Source: Rhytidiadelphus loreus (taxonomy: Eukaryota > Streptophyta > Bryopsida > Hypnales > Hylocomiaceae). Taken from it: 64,000 bases of DNA. Position numbers and translations under genes: made by a program. The stretch covers positions 46,561,025-46,625,024 of the forward strand of contig OX344763.1 in the NCBI GenBank assembly GCA_947034895.1, in the 5' to 3' direction. Under the pieces are notes generated by a model. It searched no databases. It was not told the DNA's origin and saw only the letters and a program-made list of their open reading frames with translations. Shown one piece after another: positions 35,435-46,373 of this stretch; within the stretch, counting starts at the first letter, position 1; the number at the start of each line of letters is the position of its first letter.

Positions 35435-36226
35435 CCCTTAAATATTACCCCCAATGTCCTCTTGACGGACTAAATGGGTTTTAGGTAGGCTCCTACAATA
35501 CATTTGAATTTTTGTTGTGATTTTTGAAACTTTTTATAATCTCAACTTTGGGATAATATAATTTTTATTTCAGTCGGTGCATAGGAGCAAGAATTATACC
35601 ACCCTAAGTCCAAAACTGGGTTTATTAGTCAACAAAACAAAAATCTCAGAAAGTCAAAATAAAAATTTTGAATTTTTTTTCTTGTAGAAAGTATTTTTGT
35701 CTATATGGAAAGATTTTATTCTTTCTATTTTGACGAGTGATGAGAAAGTTTTGAACCATCTTGTTTGGAGGGCAATCTAAGCACTTTTTTGAAAAATATA
35801 TTTTGTAGGATTCACTTTTGAATGCAACTTTTATAATTTTTCATAAAACAAAACCTGACAAGGTTTAATTTACTTGCTAGAAAAATCTCACCATGGGGAT
35901 TATTGTATTTCAATTTCATCTTAGACCTATGAACAATTTAGTTTTTCCTTCTCTTGTACCTACTTCTATTTAATATACTTTTAAAGAATGAAAATCAAGT
36001 TTTTTTTTAATTCTTTTTCTTAGACTTTCAACTCAATTCTTCAACAATTTATTTTTTTAATTCAATATTGATAGTGCAAAAATTTCAAGCAAAAAAGATT
36101 CAAAGACTAAAAATCTAGGCAAGCAAGGTGCAAAAAGAATGGTTTTCGTTACTTCAACCACAAATATCTTGCAATCTATGCTGTCTTGAGTGGAATTTGA
36201 TTAAAAAGGGCCTTGGAATTTGGGAA
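35435..36226 (+). repeat. TTAA-flanked repeat family, copy A
   Basis: Between TTAA at 35431-35434 and TTAA at 36227-36230. The left end reads CCCTTAAATATTACCCCCAA and the right end GGCCTTGGAATTTGGGAA. The body matches copy B at 45343-46268 in order (TATAATTTTTATTTCA.TCGGTGC, TATTTTTGTCTA, TGATGAGAAAGTT, ATTGTATTTCAAT). No ORF. Confidence 0.6.
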
Positions 36227-36230
36227 TTAA

Positions 36231-37508
36231 ATACACATGAAACTTGTAAATTTTTTTAGAAGTATGGTAGGCAAACATTTAGAACTATCACCAACAGTTA
36301 AGGTAGAAACACCTAATAGCAACATTTTATAATCTCCAACACCTAAAAAATGGCCTTGAATAAACACTTTCATGACTCAAAACCACCACCATTTCTCAAA
36401 AGCAACCAATGAAAAAGTTAGTTGAGACACTTCATGTTTCAAGGGGGGCCATTCAAGGTAAGTCTATTGTTATATGTAAACTATCCTATGTTCTCAACTT
36501 TGAAAATTGTAAAATATTATTAAAGTGTTGGAAAATTACAAAATCATTTAGGTTGCATTTCTTATGACTTTGCTTATGATTTTTTCATTTTGGTTTTTAG
36601 TTTTTTTAGGGTGATCATTCAAGAGCCTTGTAGATAGTGGGACCAGGAAAAAAAAGTGTCGCTTTTAAGTGTTTCTACCTTAGGGTAGCATGTTTCCCTT
36701 ACCTGGCTTGCTAAGGGAAGGGAAGCATGCTTCCCAGGTAGTATGCTCTAAAAGCAACCATTTAAGGGCTGGTCCACCCTTTTCATAGGTTTCCATGGAC
36801 AAAAATATTTTTCAGAGAAAGAAAAATAGATGTGGAACCTAACACAAGTGGTTTTGTGTTTTTCCACACATTTTTGAATTACTTACAAATTTTCAAAGAT
36901 TTAGAGCATAAACATCTAAGTATTTGTGACCATAGGTCTCCCCAAATCCATCCACTTGCAACTTGTAAAGAGATGTGCATAAATCAAAGACAATGATTGG
37001 CTCTTGCAATAGAAAAATGTATTTTTTCCTCGAAACATTTCAACTGCTAAAGTGGTCCATTTGAGAATCACCACGGGGTGATTTGAAGAAGAGGGTCTCT
37101 TTTACAGCATACTACCTTAGGTGCTGCCCTCTGTCATTTTTTTTTCAGAACCTACAGACAAAATATGTGGTGCTTGAGTAAAGTAAATCGTTACCAATTG
37201 AGACGGAGGTATCCCTTTAGAGTTTTGAGGGGATAGTAAAGTCAAAATAATCATAAAGCAATCAATGTGAAGCAAGCAAGTCCAAATGGAGATTCAAAAT
37301 CAGAAAGTTGATCGATTTGTTCTTTTGCTATGGATTGAATGGTCCATTCAATTCTGACAATAAATTGTAAGAGATCAGAAAGTTCAGTAAAATCCAATGA
37401 ATCTGCTATTGTAGGTATTGCTTTAACTTACTTTTGGTTTTTGAGAATCACGTCCATGGTTGACACCAGCCAGAGAGGTTCTGTCCTTTTCTATAGAGCC
37501 AAGTATGT
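36231..37508. other. repeat-derived stretch with small inverted repeats
   Basis: No gene. About 36655-36770 contains TACCTTAGGGTAGCATG and CCAGGTAGTATGCTCTAAAAGCAACC words, plus a small GGGAAGCATGCTTCCC palindrome. These relate it to the AAGGTAGG-ended MITEs downstream. Confidence 0.4.
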
Positions 37509-37700
37509 GAAGGTAAATGAATGAGCCCATTGCAGACAACACAAACCCATTGCGGACTCAATTGTAATGGTCCTGTAATGGTAGTGTACATTCAAGTTTT
37601 GAAACGGACACCACTACCAGGAATTATCAGGAATTTCCTCACAATGAGCTTGCTCAGTTCCATTCGGCCCTCAATGGGCTTGCTCACTTCCCTTATCTCT
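37509..37700. mobile_element. MITE related to the one at 27539-27698
   Basis: It begins AAGGTAAATGAATGAGCCCA and ends near TGGGCTTGCTCACTTCCCTT. The interior shares (inverted) TGTACATTCAAGTTTTGAAA and CAATGGGCTTGCTC with the intron-9 MITE. The ends are less precise than in that copy. Confidence 0.5.
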
Positions 37701-37710
37701 TGCTAAGGTA

Positions 37711-38013
37711 AGGTAGGATGCTCTAAAAGCAACCCTTTAAGAGCTGATTGCATTTTGGAGGAAGCTAACATTCATGAAACAAATTTCAATAAATTTTCAT
37801 AAGAAGAAAAATGGAATTGGCATCCAACCCAAGTCGTTTCATATTTTTTGGATCTCTGTGGAATTAGTTATGAATTTTTGAAGTTTGAAATGCAGTGGTT
37901 CTAAAAGCGACCCCCTCGTGAAATGTACGTCTTTGGTACATCGAAGAAAGCAGAATGTACCTCTGCAGCCAGATCGCTTTTAGAGACGGGTCTGTTTTAG
38001 AGCCACCTACCTT
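37711..38013. mobile_element. AAGGTAGG-ended MITE, copy 1
   Basis: The left end AAGGTAGGATGCTCTAAAAG and complemented right end AAGGTAGGTGGCTCTAAAAC match at 17 of 20 positions, a clear terminal inverted repeat. The body contains CATCCAACCCAAGTCGTTTC, which recurs in diverged form at about 61230-61250. 303 bp, no ORF. Confidence 0.7.
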
Positions 38014-38406
38014 AGAAGGCTCTGAATTGGAGCGGGCATTAAGAATGGACCTTATAAATGGCTGTGAAATGGACAAATAACAGTTCAAAAATTGACCTCC
38101 ATAGTCATTGAATGAATCAAGAAAAAAAAACATTATTAATTGCAAGAGTCAATCATTCTCTTTACTTTCTCATTTTTTTTAGAAGCTGCAAGTGAATAGT
38201 TTATGAAAGACCTAGAGACATTGTGACACAATTCCTTTGAAAATCCATAAGTAATTCAAAAATGCTTCAAAAAACATGAAACCACTTATGTTAGATTCTT
38301 CTTCTATTTTTTCTTTGTCTGAAAAATGAGCTAAAAACATTTCCATATGAAAAAATATATGAAAAAAGAAGATTAGCCCTTAGATGAGCCATTTCAGAAC
38401 CTCCTA
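38014..38406. mobile_element. AAGGTAGG-ended MITE, copy 2, directly abutting copy 1
   Basis: The left end (AGAAGGCTCTGAATTGGAGCG) is a degraded match to the left end at 61541 (AGAAGGTCCTAAAATGGAGCG). The right end AGAACCTCCTACCTT matches the right end at 61854. Orientation is the same as copy 1. No ORF. Confidence 0.5.
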
Positions 38407-38760
38407 CCTTACCTATCATGAAATTGAAGGGGGAGTCCGTTGCAGTAGTGGCATGAGACTCGGCTATCTTTCCAATTTTACCAATTATTTTTTTTCTCCA
38501 TTTTTTTCCCCCATTGAACATGAGAGGCGGGTGCTAGGGATACATTAGTTGTCAGAACCAACCAACTACTACCGTTACTCATGGCCAGGTCCGTCCAATC
38601 CATGAAAAGATGGATTTTGGAGTATTTCCTGTATTATTATTGTACTCACTCATCAGCTGGTATGAGTTGGGGATGTTGACTGCCTGGCTTCTGATGGATG
38701 GAGACCAAACTTGCAGTAAGTAAGCTTAAGTTACTCTGGCCTTTCCAAATACTGTGACAT

Positions 38761-38920
38761 AAGGTAACTCTGCCTATGACAGGCAAAACTTGGGACCAGC
38801 CTAATGCAGGCAAAAAAATTCACGAGCAGTACATGTGTCTTGTGAAATATACTACAGATGAATTTTTTGGCCTTCATTGGGTTGGTCCCAAGTTTTGCTT
38901 GTCATAGTCAGAGTTACCTT
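38761..38920. mobile_element. foldback MITE (160 bp), AAGGTAACTC ends
   Basis: The left arm AAGGTAACTCTGCCTATGAC with CAAAACTTGGGACCAGCC is mirrored by GGTTGGTCCCAAGTTTTG and AGTCAGAGTTACCTT on the right. The flanking dinucleotide is AT on both sides. The length equals that of the intron-9 MITE, and the end word AAGGTAA is shared. The minus-strand open frame 38852-39121 partly overlaps it and is not a gene. Confidence 0.7.
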
Positions 38921-39154
38921 ATAGTAACCATCTAATTCTACCACATTAAAACTACATGAAGTAGAATTGCCTAATACCACCATCCACCTAATTCTGTCAC
39001 CCATAGGACCCTTAATAACTTGCTTGTCAAGCTTAATTTGTGTGTTATCAGGCCATGCTGGGCCACTTGTGTCTGTCTGGCTGCCCCTGGCTGTACTTTG
39101 ATTTCCCTGATGAAATTCCATTTCATCTGTGTTCGGGAAAAGGAAAAGGCAAAG

Positions 39155-39480
39155 AAAAAATTAAAAAATTAAAAAAGAATTAAAAGAATTAAAAGAATTA
39201 AAAGATAAAAACTGTAAACTTTATGATGATAAGTTATATCAGAGTTGGGGGAAGGACAGGCAGGGCTGCCAGGGAGGGAGTGTCCCGTCAACTCACTCTC
39301 CTCAGAGTCTGTCCGTCAGTCGAATGTTATCCTAAAGCCATTCTGTGGTCTCCAAGGAGACAAGTGAACCATATGGGACCTTATGGGACTAGGCTGATTT
39401 CCAGCCATTCGTTTCCAAGCGGAATAATCCGAATTGCAGTCAGGTCAGGTCAGGTCAGGTACAGTACAGTACAGTACAAG
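39155..39480. repeat. microsatellites
   Basis: AATTAAAAAATTAAAAAAGA / AATTAAAAG repeats lie at about 39158-39206. Consecutive short runs of CAGGT units then ACAGT units lie at about 39439-39478. Nothing coding is supported between them. Confidence 0.75.
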
Positions 39481-39798
39481 CCTACAGGAAATTTATTCAT
39501 TCATTTATTTATTTGAAATAAATGCACCATTCCCCGCCATTGATAATAGGCGAAAACAGCCAGTGCACAGAACTAAGAGCATCGCCACCAGTATTGTTTA
39601 ACGTTCTCGGCAACGGTACTCCAACTTTGGCGTGCCTTTTTAACGATAAATGGCTCCACACCAACAACACGTTACGGTATAAATTTTGGCGTTCATCACG
39701 TCACATTCACATTTCCACGGCAAGGGAGGGCCTTTGTAGAGGGTAGTATTACAACTCACGGTATTTTAGATTCTTAGTCAACGTAGACTATTCCCTCA

Positions 39799-40160
39799 AT
39801 GGATGTCAACATGGAAGCAATGGAGGAGGAGGGGGGCGGGGAGCATGCAAAGAAAGGGAAGAACTTTTGTGAAGCAGAGGAGAAGCAACTTTGTTTTTCT
39901 TTTTTACACATTTCACAGGATCCAAAGCAAGGGACTGGACAGAAGAGTGGGAATTTTTGGAGACACATCATAGAGCACTACAATGCAAACAAGACTTTTT
40001 CCCATGTGTACTCTCAAGAATGTGTGGACGCTTTGAAACCAAAACTTTTCAATGCACACATCACACTCTTGAGGAACAAGACTTTTTTCCATGTGTACTC
40101 TCAAGATGTGTGGACGCTTTGAAACCAAAACTTTTCAATGCACACATCACACTCTTGAGG
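39799..40160 (+). pseudogene. Harbinger ORF1-type Myb/SANT-like gene remnant
   Basis: From the ATG at 39799 the frame encodes an acidic N-terminus, then KNFCEAEEKQLCFSF, HISQDPKQGTGQ and NFWRHIIEHYNANK. This is the pattern (Trp/Phe-spaced SANT-like helix, then sxDPxxGTxQ, FWxxI, Y) of the Myb-like proteins encoded by plant PIF/Harbinger elements. Downstream, an 87-bp segment is tandemly duplicated and the copies differ by one base, which shifts the frame so translation stops at 40122. The normal continuation of the domain is missing. It belongs to a different lineage from the trihelix-type partner at 9281-11818. Confidence 0.55.
39988..40160. repeat. tandem duplication, 87 + 86 bp
   Basis: Units 39988-40074 and 40075-40160 both run from AACAAGACTTTTT to CACACTCTTGAGG and are nearly identical. 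A one-base length difference (CAAGAATGTG against CAAGATGTG) breaks the reading frame. Confidence 0.85.
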
Positions 40161-40199
40161 GACGGGAAAAATAATAAAAGACTTTTTATATAAAAACAT

Positions 40200-40630
40200 A
40201 ACATTATATAAGATTTCATTCAAACTTAAAATTAGAAGTTCTATAAATATTAACAAGTATATGTATATGTTAGGTAATGTAAGAGATAAACCTTCTATTT
40301 TTAATCCATTAGTATATGTTCATATGGAGTACAAGATAAAAAGTTTTATTTTTAATCCATTACTATGTGTTCATGTGGGATACAAAATAAAAAGTTTTAT
40401 CTTTAATCCATTAGTATGTGTTCAAACTTAAAATTATAAGTTCTACAAATATTAACAAGTACATGTATGTGTTATACATACCTTTAATGTAAAAGATAAA
40501 CCTTCTATTTTTAATCCATTAGTATATGTTAATATGGGGTACAAGATAATTTTTTATATTTTTAATCCATTATTATGTGTTCATGTGGGGTACAAGATAA
40601 AGTTTTTATTTTAAATCCATAGATCCATTG
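40200..40630. repeat. AT-rich tandem repeat block
   Basis: The phrase TTTTTAATCCATTA(G/C)TAT(A/G)TGTTCATATGG/GTGGG then ACAAGATAAA recurs at spacings of about 60 bp, and a larger unit of about 225 bp (AAACTTAAAATTA.AAGTTCTA.AAATATTAACAAGTA) is present twice. Confidence 0.7.
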
Positions 40631-41404
40631 CTATGTTCAACAAAAAACTCAATCTTAAAATTTTTAGCTCCAAGAATAAGCCACAGTGTCCGGTGCCTTG
40701 GTGGCACTTGAAAACTTATACTCAATCCAATTTTAGAGGGTTGTTGGTGGGGATCACTATGTGATCACGGCACAACCACATCTCACGGGACTCCAAAGCC
40801 CTCGCCACTTTTGGGTACAGTGCTCATTTGGAGTGCAACTGGTGGCGATGCTCTAATAACTTAGAGCATCTGTAGTGCAACCCTGTATATTGACCCGGTA
40901 TCTGTATAACTAACTTTTGAACAGTAAATAATTAGAGCCTGAAAATTGTCTCATTGGAAGCGCATCCAAAAAAACTTGGAGAAGGTGCACATTTTTTTAA
41001 AGATAGACATTGGATAAGTATTTCAAAAGCAAGGTGAAAAACTGAAATTATAGAGGTCTTAGCAAAGCACAATTACCAAAGCAAACTTTGGCCATTGACC
41101 CTTCACATTTGGCCACTTTTGGAGGACAAGTCCTTCCTTGGCGATTGATTTTTTTTTTTTTTTTGCTTTTGCTTTTCAAGAACCAAATAAACAACTAGCA
41201 GCTCCAAAACAACTGGCAGCAGAGGAGAGGCCCACCAGATCACAGAAGCCGGGAAACTGAACAGGAACCCCACTGGAAATTGGAAGGCAGAAAACGGAAC
41301 TAACTTACTTGTTATTAGCCAATTTTCAATGAGACTTTCAGTTGTTGTGAATGGTCAGAATAATATAGATAGCAATTTTTTAAAATTTTGATTTTGATTT
41401 TCGA

Positions 41405-41442
41405 ATTTTTAATAATAATAATAATAATAATAATAATATACA
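41405..41442. repeat. (ATA)n microsatellite
   Basis: An uninterrupted run of AAT/ATA trinucleotides of about 35 bases. Confidence 0.85.
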
Positions 41443-42167
41443 AATCTGCTAGAATCTTCACCTCCTTCACCTGAATTCTTGAAGCTGCCTGCATATGTTA
41501 GCAAAAGAAACAAACAATGAAAAAGCCGGGATGGATGGATGGATGTGGGTGAACTTCATCCCGAAATATCAGCCCTACCACACCCCAGCCATGCCATTGC
41601 AAATGAATTGATGGTATGGCAGTTCCATGAATTCTTGCTTCAACTGGATGGACTGCTAAATACCCTAAACCCCTCAATGTCCAGAGTCTTCTCCAGAATT
41701 GAGGATTTGAGAAAAAAATCCTCGATTATAAAGTGCTACTTGGAAGGATATTTTGGAAGTGATATACAAATAAAAGTTGTAGACTTTGAATTTTAGATTC
41801 CATCTATATGGTACCAATGCTAGTACCAATCATTTTTTATTTATTTTTACAAATTTTGAAAATGAAATTTCAAAACTCTTTTTAAATTCAAGTACAAGGA
41901 AAACATTATCATTTTTTTAATACTCTTTGATGGAATGGATTTGAAATGAGTTTTTCTTGACATGGTGATTTTTTTGAAATTTTGTACTCATTAAATCTAT
42001 GACCTCATTTTTACAGATCTAGTTTTGAACTAGAGTCAATGCAATTTTGGCTTGGTCAACCACTTGACATACTCCACATTTGTAATTTTAGAAAAATATG
42101 TACTCTAGGAACACCAAATCCAACCATTAGGTAGGACAACAACTTGATAAAGTATCTCCATAAGTAG
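41443..42167. other. intergenic with one unrecognised open frame
   Basis: An 85-codon frame at 41539-41796 (MDVGELHPEISALPHPSHAI..., LLQLDGLLNTLNPSMSRVFS) has more balanced composition than its surroundings, but I recognise no domain and see no splice partners. It could be an exon fragment. I do not call it a gene. Confidence 0.3.
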
Positions 42168-42169
42168 TA

Positions 42170-42456
42170 CACTAAAAAGGATATTTAGTGTTGGATTATA
42201 TTTAGTGTACTTACCACCCTACTCCACACAATGAACTTTGCGGGAATTAGTGTGATATTAGACTTCAATGCATACCATAGAATACATTTAGATTTATCAG
42301 ATTTCACATTTCACATAGAGTATAAATTTTAGATTTACCATAGAGTACATTTAGTATTAGAAACTAGATTTAATGTTACTTATTTTAGTAGAGTTAATGA
42401 TATTTAGTGTCAAGGTTCGTAAATAGTGTTGCTAACACTAAATATCCTTTTTAGTG
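42170..42456. mobile_element. Stowaway-like (Tc1/mariner-type) MITE, TA target
   Basis: The left end CACTAAAAAGGATATTTAGTG is mirrored at the right by CACTAAATATCCTTTTTAGTG. TA lies on both sides (42168-42169, 42457-42458), while the 3-bp flanks do not match, which favours a TA target over CACTA. The element is 287 bp, with further TTTAGTGT words inside. Confidence 0.65.
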
Positions 42457-42458
42457 TA

Positions 42459-45338
42459 ATGAGAAAGAAATGTCAGTTTCAATTTGAAATTGGACCTTGG
42501 AGCATTTAGGGGTTAAGATAGATCAACCTTTTCAAAGTTTACTGGGTAAAGCGTGGGATAGACCGACCGACCTAACCATGCTAAACCAGACATTGACATG
42601 TCCCCTCTCCAAGTGCATTGTCATAGTCCTCAAGGGTTGCTAATTTGTGGAAATGGGTTTGTGGGTGACTGACACAAATGGGAGGGTCCAGTAGAATGTC
42701 GGAATTGTGTGACTGACAACATTGGGTTGTTCAAACCGTAACTTAGTTCTGGCCATGTTCCAACCCCTCTGCATATTTAAGTTAAGTTATTTATCTAAAT
42801 TTTTGGAACCCCCATATGAAGAAATTTCTATTGCTGACAATGCAGGATGGAGCGTACTAGTGCCAGATCCATACAGACTTGGGACAACACAAAACAAAAC
42901 GCACTATCTGACTAAACTTACAAGCCCTTCATTGAATGACCGGGTGGTACGAGCAACCATTGCGTCCGGACACATACCAGCTGCGTAACCAATCCCCTTC
43001 CAACACATCCACCGGCCACATCCATCCATTCATCCATAAAAAGAAAAAAAAGGAAAAAAACAACAACTTAAGTCAGAGTCCTTGTTCCAGAGAAGGCCAG
43101 ATGGGTAAGGTAAGGTAAGGTAGAAGTACCTATTTGTGATAATTTAAACATTTCAGGATGTGGGGCAGTCATGGTCAAATTGAGCTCAATGTGTGCCAAC
43201 ATAAGGATGAGGAAGAATGCAAAAAATAAAATAAAATAAAATCTTTTTTTTCCTAAGAATTAATATTTTTTCAATATAAATGCGGATTTTTCATTTGAAC
43301 CCATTCTGATTCCATAGACTCACCTTTTTCTAGTATACTTTGGCACTTTTCCCTAAGCAAGGAGGGAAGAGACATGTATAGACAAGAAAGTACAAACAAA
43401 TAATATTTTCCAATGAATACTGCATCCACCTATTGTCCACAATGGTCCACCCTAATAAGCCTTCACAAGGAGCTATCCAAAATAGGTACTTCTAAGTCTC
43501 CATCTCGGGTAGTCCGGTTAGGTTGTCATTGTTTTGTTCCACCCGCAATGAATTGCTAGGTGGTGGTTATGTACTATTCCTTTCCCTTTGAAATTAAATG
43601 CTCTTTTGTGCATCGAAAAAAGAAAAAGAAAAAAGAAGAGAGTTGTGGTTGCTTTTGCATACCTTTGAGATATTAGGTCTTTTCCATATAGTTGAACTTG
43701 CTTCCTTTTCATTTATTATTGAAACATAAACATGTAGAAGAAAAAAAATCTATATAACTACATCGCATTTATGTTGGCCTTACCCGAAAGGGACAGAAGA
43801 AAAAGCACAAACAGACAGAGAGCGTTTTTTAATTTTCTGTCCTCTCTCCTTCACCATTTTAATAAAAATCCATTCCAAGCCAGGCTCAAATAACCGACAG
43901 CCAGGAGCAGAAAGCCCCCAGTTAACATAGTATTGAAAATATATATTTGGGGCTACCAAGCCGAGGTCTTTTTCCCGAAAAGCAAGCAAGCAAGCTAGGT
44001 ACTTGTTGTGGGGTCCCTTGATCTCTCGTCCTGAATTCATTTGATGCCATTTTCTCATTTGGGGGGAAGATACCATACCTTATGATATGTTAGAAAGGAA
44101 AAGAGAGAAAGAAAAGAATGGCGGGTGATTATGGTGTTTGTCAGAAAGGTCCCAAACTTTTTCCCAATGAGGGGCTAATCATGAAACTCTAGAGTGGGAG
44201 CCATTGAATAATAGTATCCAAGTATCATAAAACACGGAAAGAGGCCCCGGGGACATTGAATGAAGACGACTATGGAAGGGAAAAAAAAAGAAAAAAAGGG
44301 AGAGTGAGGAGCCGTACTCCCAGCCTAGGACCACGAGGGCAAGGACGTTGGACTGAGAGCCCAAGAGCAGAACAAAAGGAACAAAAGATCAGTTGGTGGT
44401 GCCATGGAAGCTGCCAATTCTGGCAATACCTGGCTTGGTTCCACGGATGGTCCTTGGTCCCAGGATGAGGACATTCGCCCCTTCTGGCCCTCTTGACATT
44501 CGCCTCGTTCAGTCCTACTTGCCCTTTCGGCTATGGTCCTTTGGGGACTTACAATCATTGCCTTGCCCCCCATACTAGGCTCCACAATCTTCACATGGGG
44601 TACATCTCGGACAGCGGTGACGCGAGTGGAAGTGGGAGTGGGAGTCATTGGTGTACTTTGTGGAAGCTTTTTTTTCTTTTGTATATTGATATGGTGGCTA
44701 CGACTGTGATATGTTTTGGGAGTCTACTTAGGTCTCTAAGAAAGGTCGGCGCCTTATCTATCATTGGTGGAGAGTAGGAGTGGAATAGTACGTGTTGTCA
44801 TCGGAGCATCTCCATTGGGATGGGTATCGTTGGTCCGGCCCGGCCCAGCCCAGCAAGCCATTTGTTGCACTTGGCCTTCTTTGTACTCCCTACCAAGTGG
44901 AGATTTTGCACTTTTTTTTCCATAGGGCGCTCCACATTTCTCTCTCCACACTTCAAACTACAATGGATAGCATGTTTGACCTACACCACTGTACAAACGA
45001 GAGAATAAGCTTTCGGAAAAGATCCAGTCTACTGATTGACTTTCACTGGGTTTTTACCTTTCCACATCACCCATTTCCTTGATGAACTGCAAACTGGTGC
45101 TTGGGAATTCGAGTTGCTACCTTGAAAAAAATGTTTCTTTTTTGTAGTCTGTTGGCTAGAGACCAATACGCAAGCGGCACCGACATTTACTTTTTGACAC
45201 ACCAAGTTTACAAAACTAGCACCATTCCACCATTTGTTATTGGAGATACTTTCAAGCCATTAGATTCGAAATAGTTGGATGTAGGATATTGATGCAATAA
45301 AGAAGTTGCTTGAAAAACTTGACCTAATCTAGATAGGA
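42459..45338. other. mixed intergenic stretch with a GC-richer island at about 43.9-45.1 kb
   Basis: No gene can be assembled. The island contains overlapping open frames on both strands (for example 44325-44648 minus, 107 codons, with VRDVPHVKIVEPSMGGKAMI) that lack recognisable domains. A GGAGCATCTCCATTGGGATG word at about 44809 resembles a Tourist-type terminus; a matching opposite end is not clear. TAAGGTAAGGTAAGG words at about 43108 recall the AAGGTA-ended MITEs. Confidence 0.35.
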
Positions 45339-45342
45339 TTAA

Positions 45343-46268
45343 CCCCTAAAGTCCTAGTGTCCCCTCGGGGGACAATTTGGACTTTGGGCAAGTTCTTATG
45401 GGTTGAAATTTTACCCTAATTTTTTGAAACTTTATTTGAAGATAGAAAATCTGATAAGTTTTGTGGGAATATAATTTTTATTTCAATCGGTGCCCAAAAG
45501 CAAAAGTTATAACACAAAAAGCCTAGAACTAAACTCAGCGGGCAGCACAAAAAATATTGCAAAAATTCAATTTTTTTTTTTTTTTTTTTTTTCCCTTAAA
45601 GATTATATTTTTGTCTACATCTAAAGGTTTGATTCATTCCATTTTGATTAGTGATGTGAAAGTTATGAACAATCTTATTTTTTGGGCAATCTAAACATCT
45701 TTTTGAAAGAATAACTTATAGGATTCATTTTTGAATGCAATTTTCAAATTTTTGAAAATTTAATTTTTGAAAATGTTAAGTTTGCTTGCTAGAATAATCT
45801 CACCATTGGGATTATTGTATTTCAATCCCATCTAAGAGCTATTAACAATTTAATTTTTCTTTTAATCTTGGACCTACTTCTACTTGACAATTTTTTGAAG
45901 TACGAAAATCAAGTTTTTATTTTTTTGAAATTTCTTTCCTAGACTTCCAACTCAATTCTTCAACTTAATCAATTTTAAATTCAAATTCCATAGCGCACAT
46001 TTTTTCCACAAATAGCAATCAAAGTCATCCAAAATTGCAGTCTAGTGTTCAAAAAAACTTGTTTTTTCAACTTTGAATGCTCCTATCTCTCAATCTGTAC
46101 GGTCAAACTTCATGAAATGTTTACTACATAATCTCAAACAAGTAAAGTTCAAGATCCTACAGTTCAATTCCAATAAAAGTATTTTTTTTTTGTTTTTTTG
46201 GACAAACGCAGTAGAAATGGTAGTTTTGAGTGGTTTTTGACAGAAAAATGGCCTTGGGACTTTAGAGG
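45343..46268 (+). repeat. TTAA-flanked repeat family, copy B (clearest ends)
   Basis: TTAA lies on both sides (45339-45342 and 46269-46272). The left end is CCCCTAAAGTCCTAGTG and the complemented right end is CCTCTAAAGTCCCAAGG: a terminal inverted repeat of about 12 bases (CCxCTAAAGTCC). The body matches copies A and C. An interrupted poly-T run lies at about 45571-45592. No ORF. TTAA targets with CCC-starting ends are typical of piggyBac-type elements, but there is no protein evidence. Confidence 0.65.
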
Positions 46269-46373
46269 TTAAGAATATATATTGAGCCAAGATTACAATT
46301 GATAGAAATAATATAGTACTTAAGAAGAAGAAGGCAAAGAAGGGTTTCCATCTTTTTTGGAAATGTTTAGAAA

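Larger units (their letters stand above)
39577..40853. mobile_element. non-autonomous PIF/Harbinger element with a broken accessory gene
   Basis: The left end GAGCATCGCCACCAGTATTG and complemented right end GAGCATCGCCACCAGTTGCA are identical over 17 bases. TAA flanks both sides (39574-39576, 40854-40856). The body is 1.28 kb and holds a degraded Myb-like ORF (39799 onward), an 87-bp tandem duplication and an AT-rich repeat block. No transposase is present. Confidence 0.88.

Noticed and set aside
39223..39516. 97-codon plus-strand frame next to microsatellites
   Set aside because: It runs through simple repeats (CAGGT and ACAGT units) and shows no domain.
44809..45255. Possible Tourist MITE with GGAGCATCTCCATTGG at the left and TTATTGGAGATACTTTC at the right
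   Set aside because: The inverted match is only about ten bases with gaps, and no TTA/TAA pair fits both ends.
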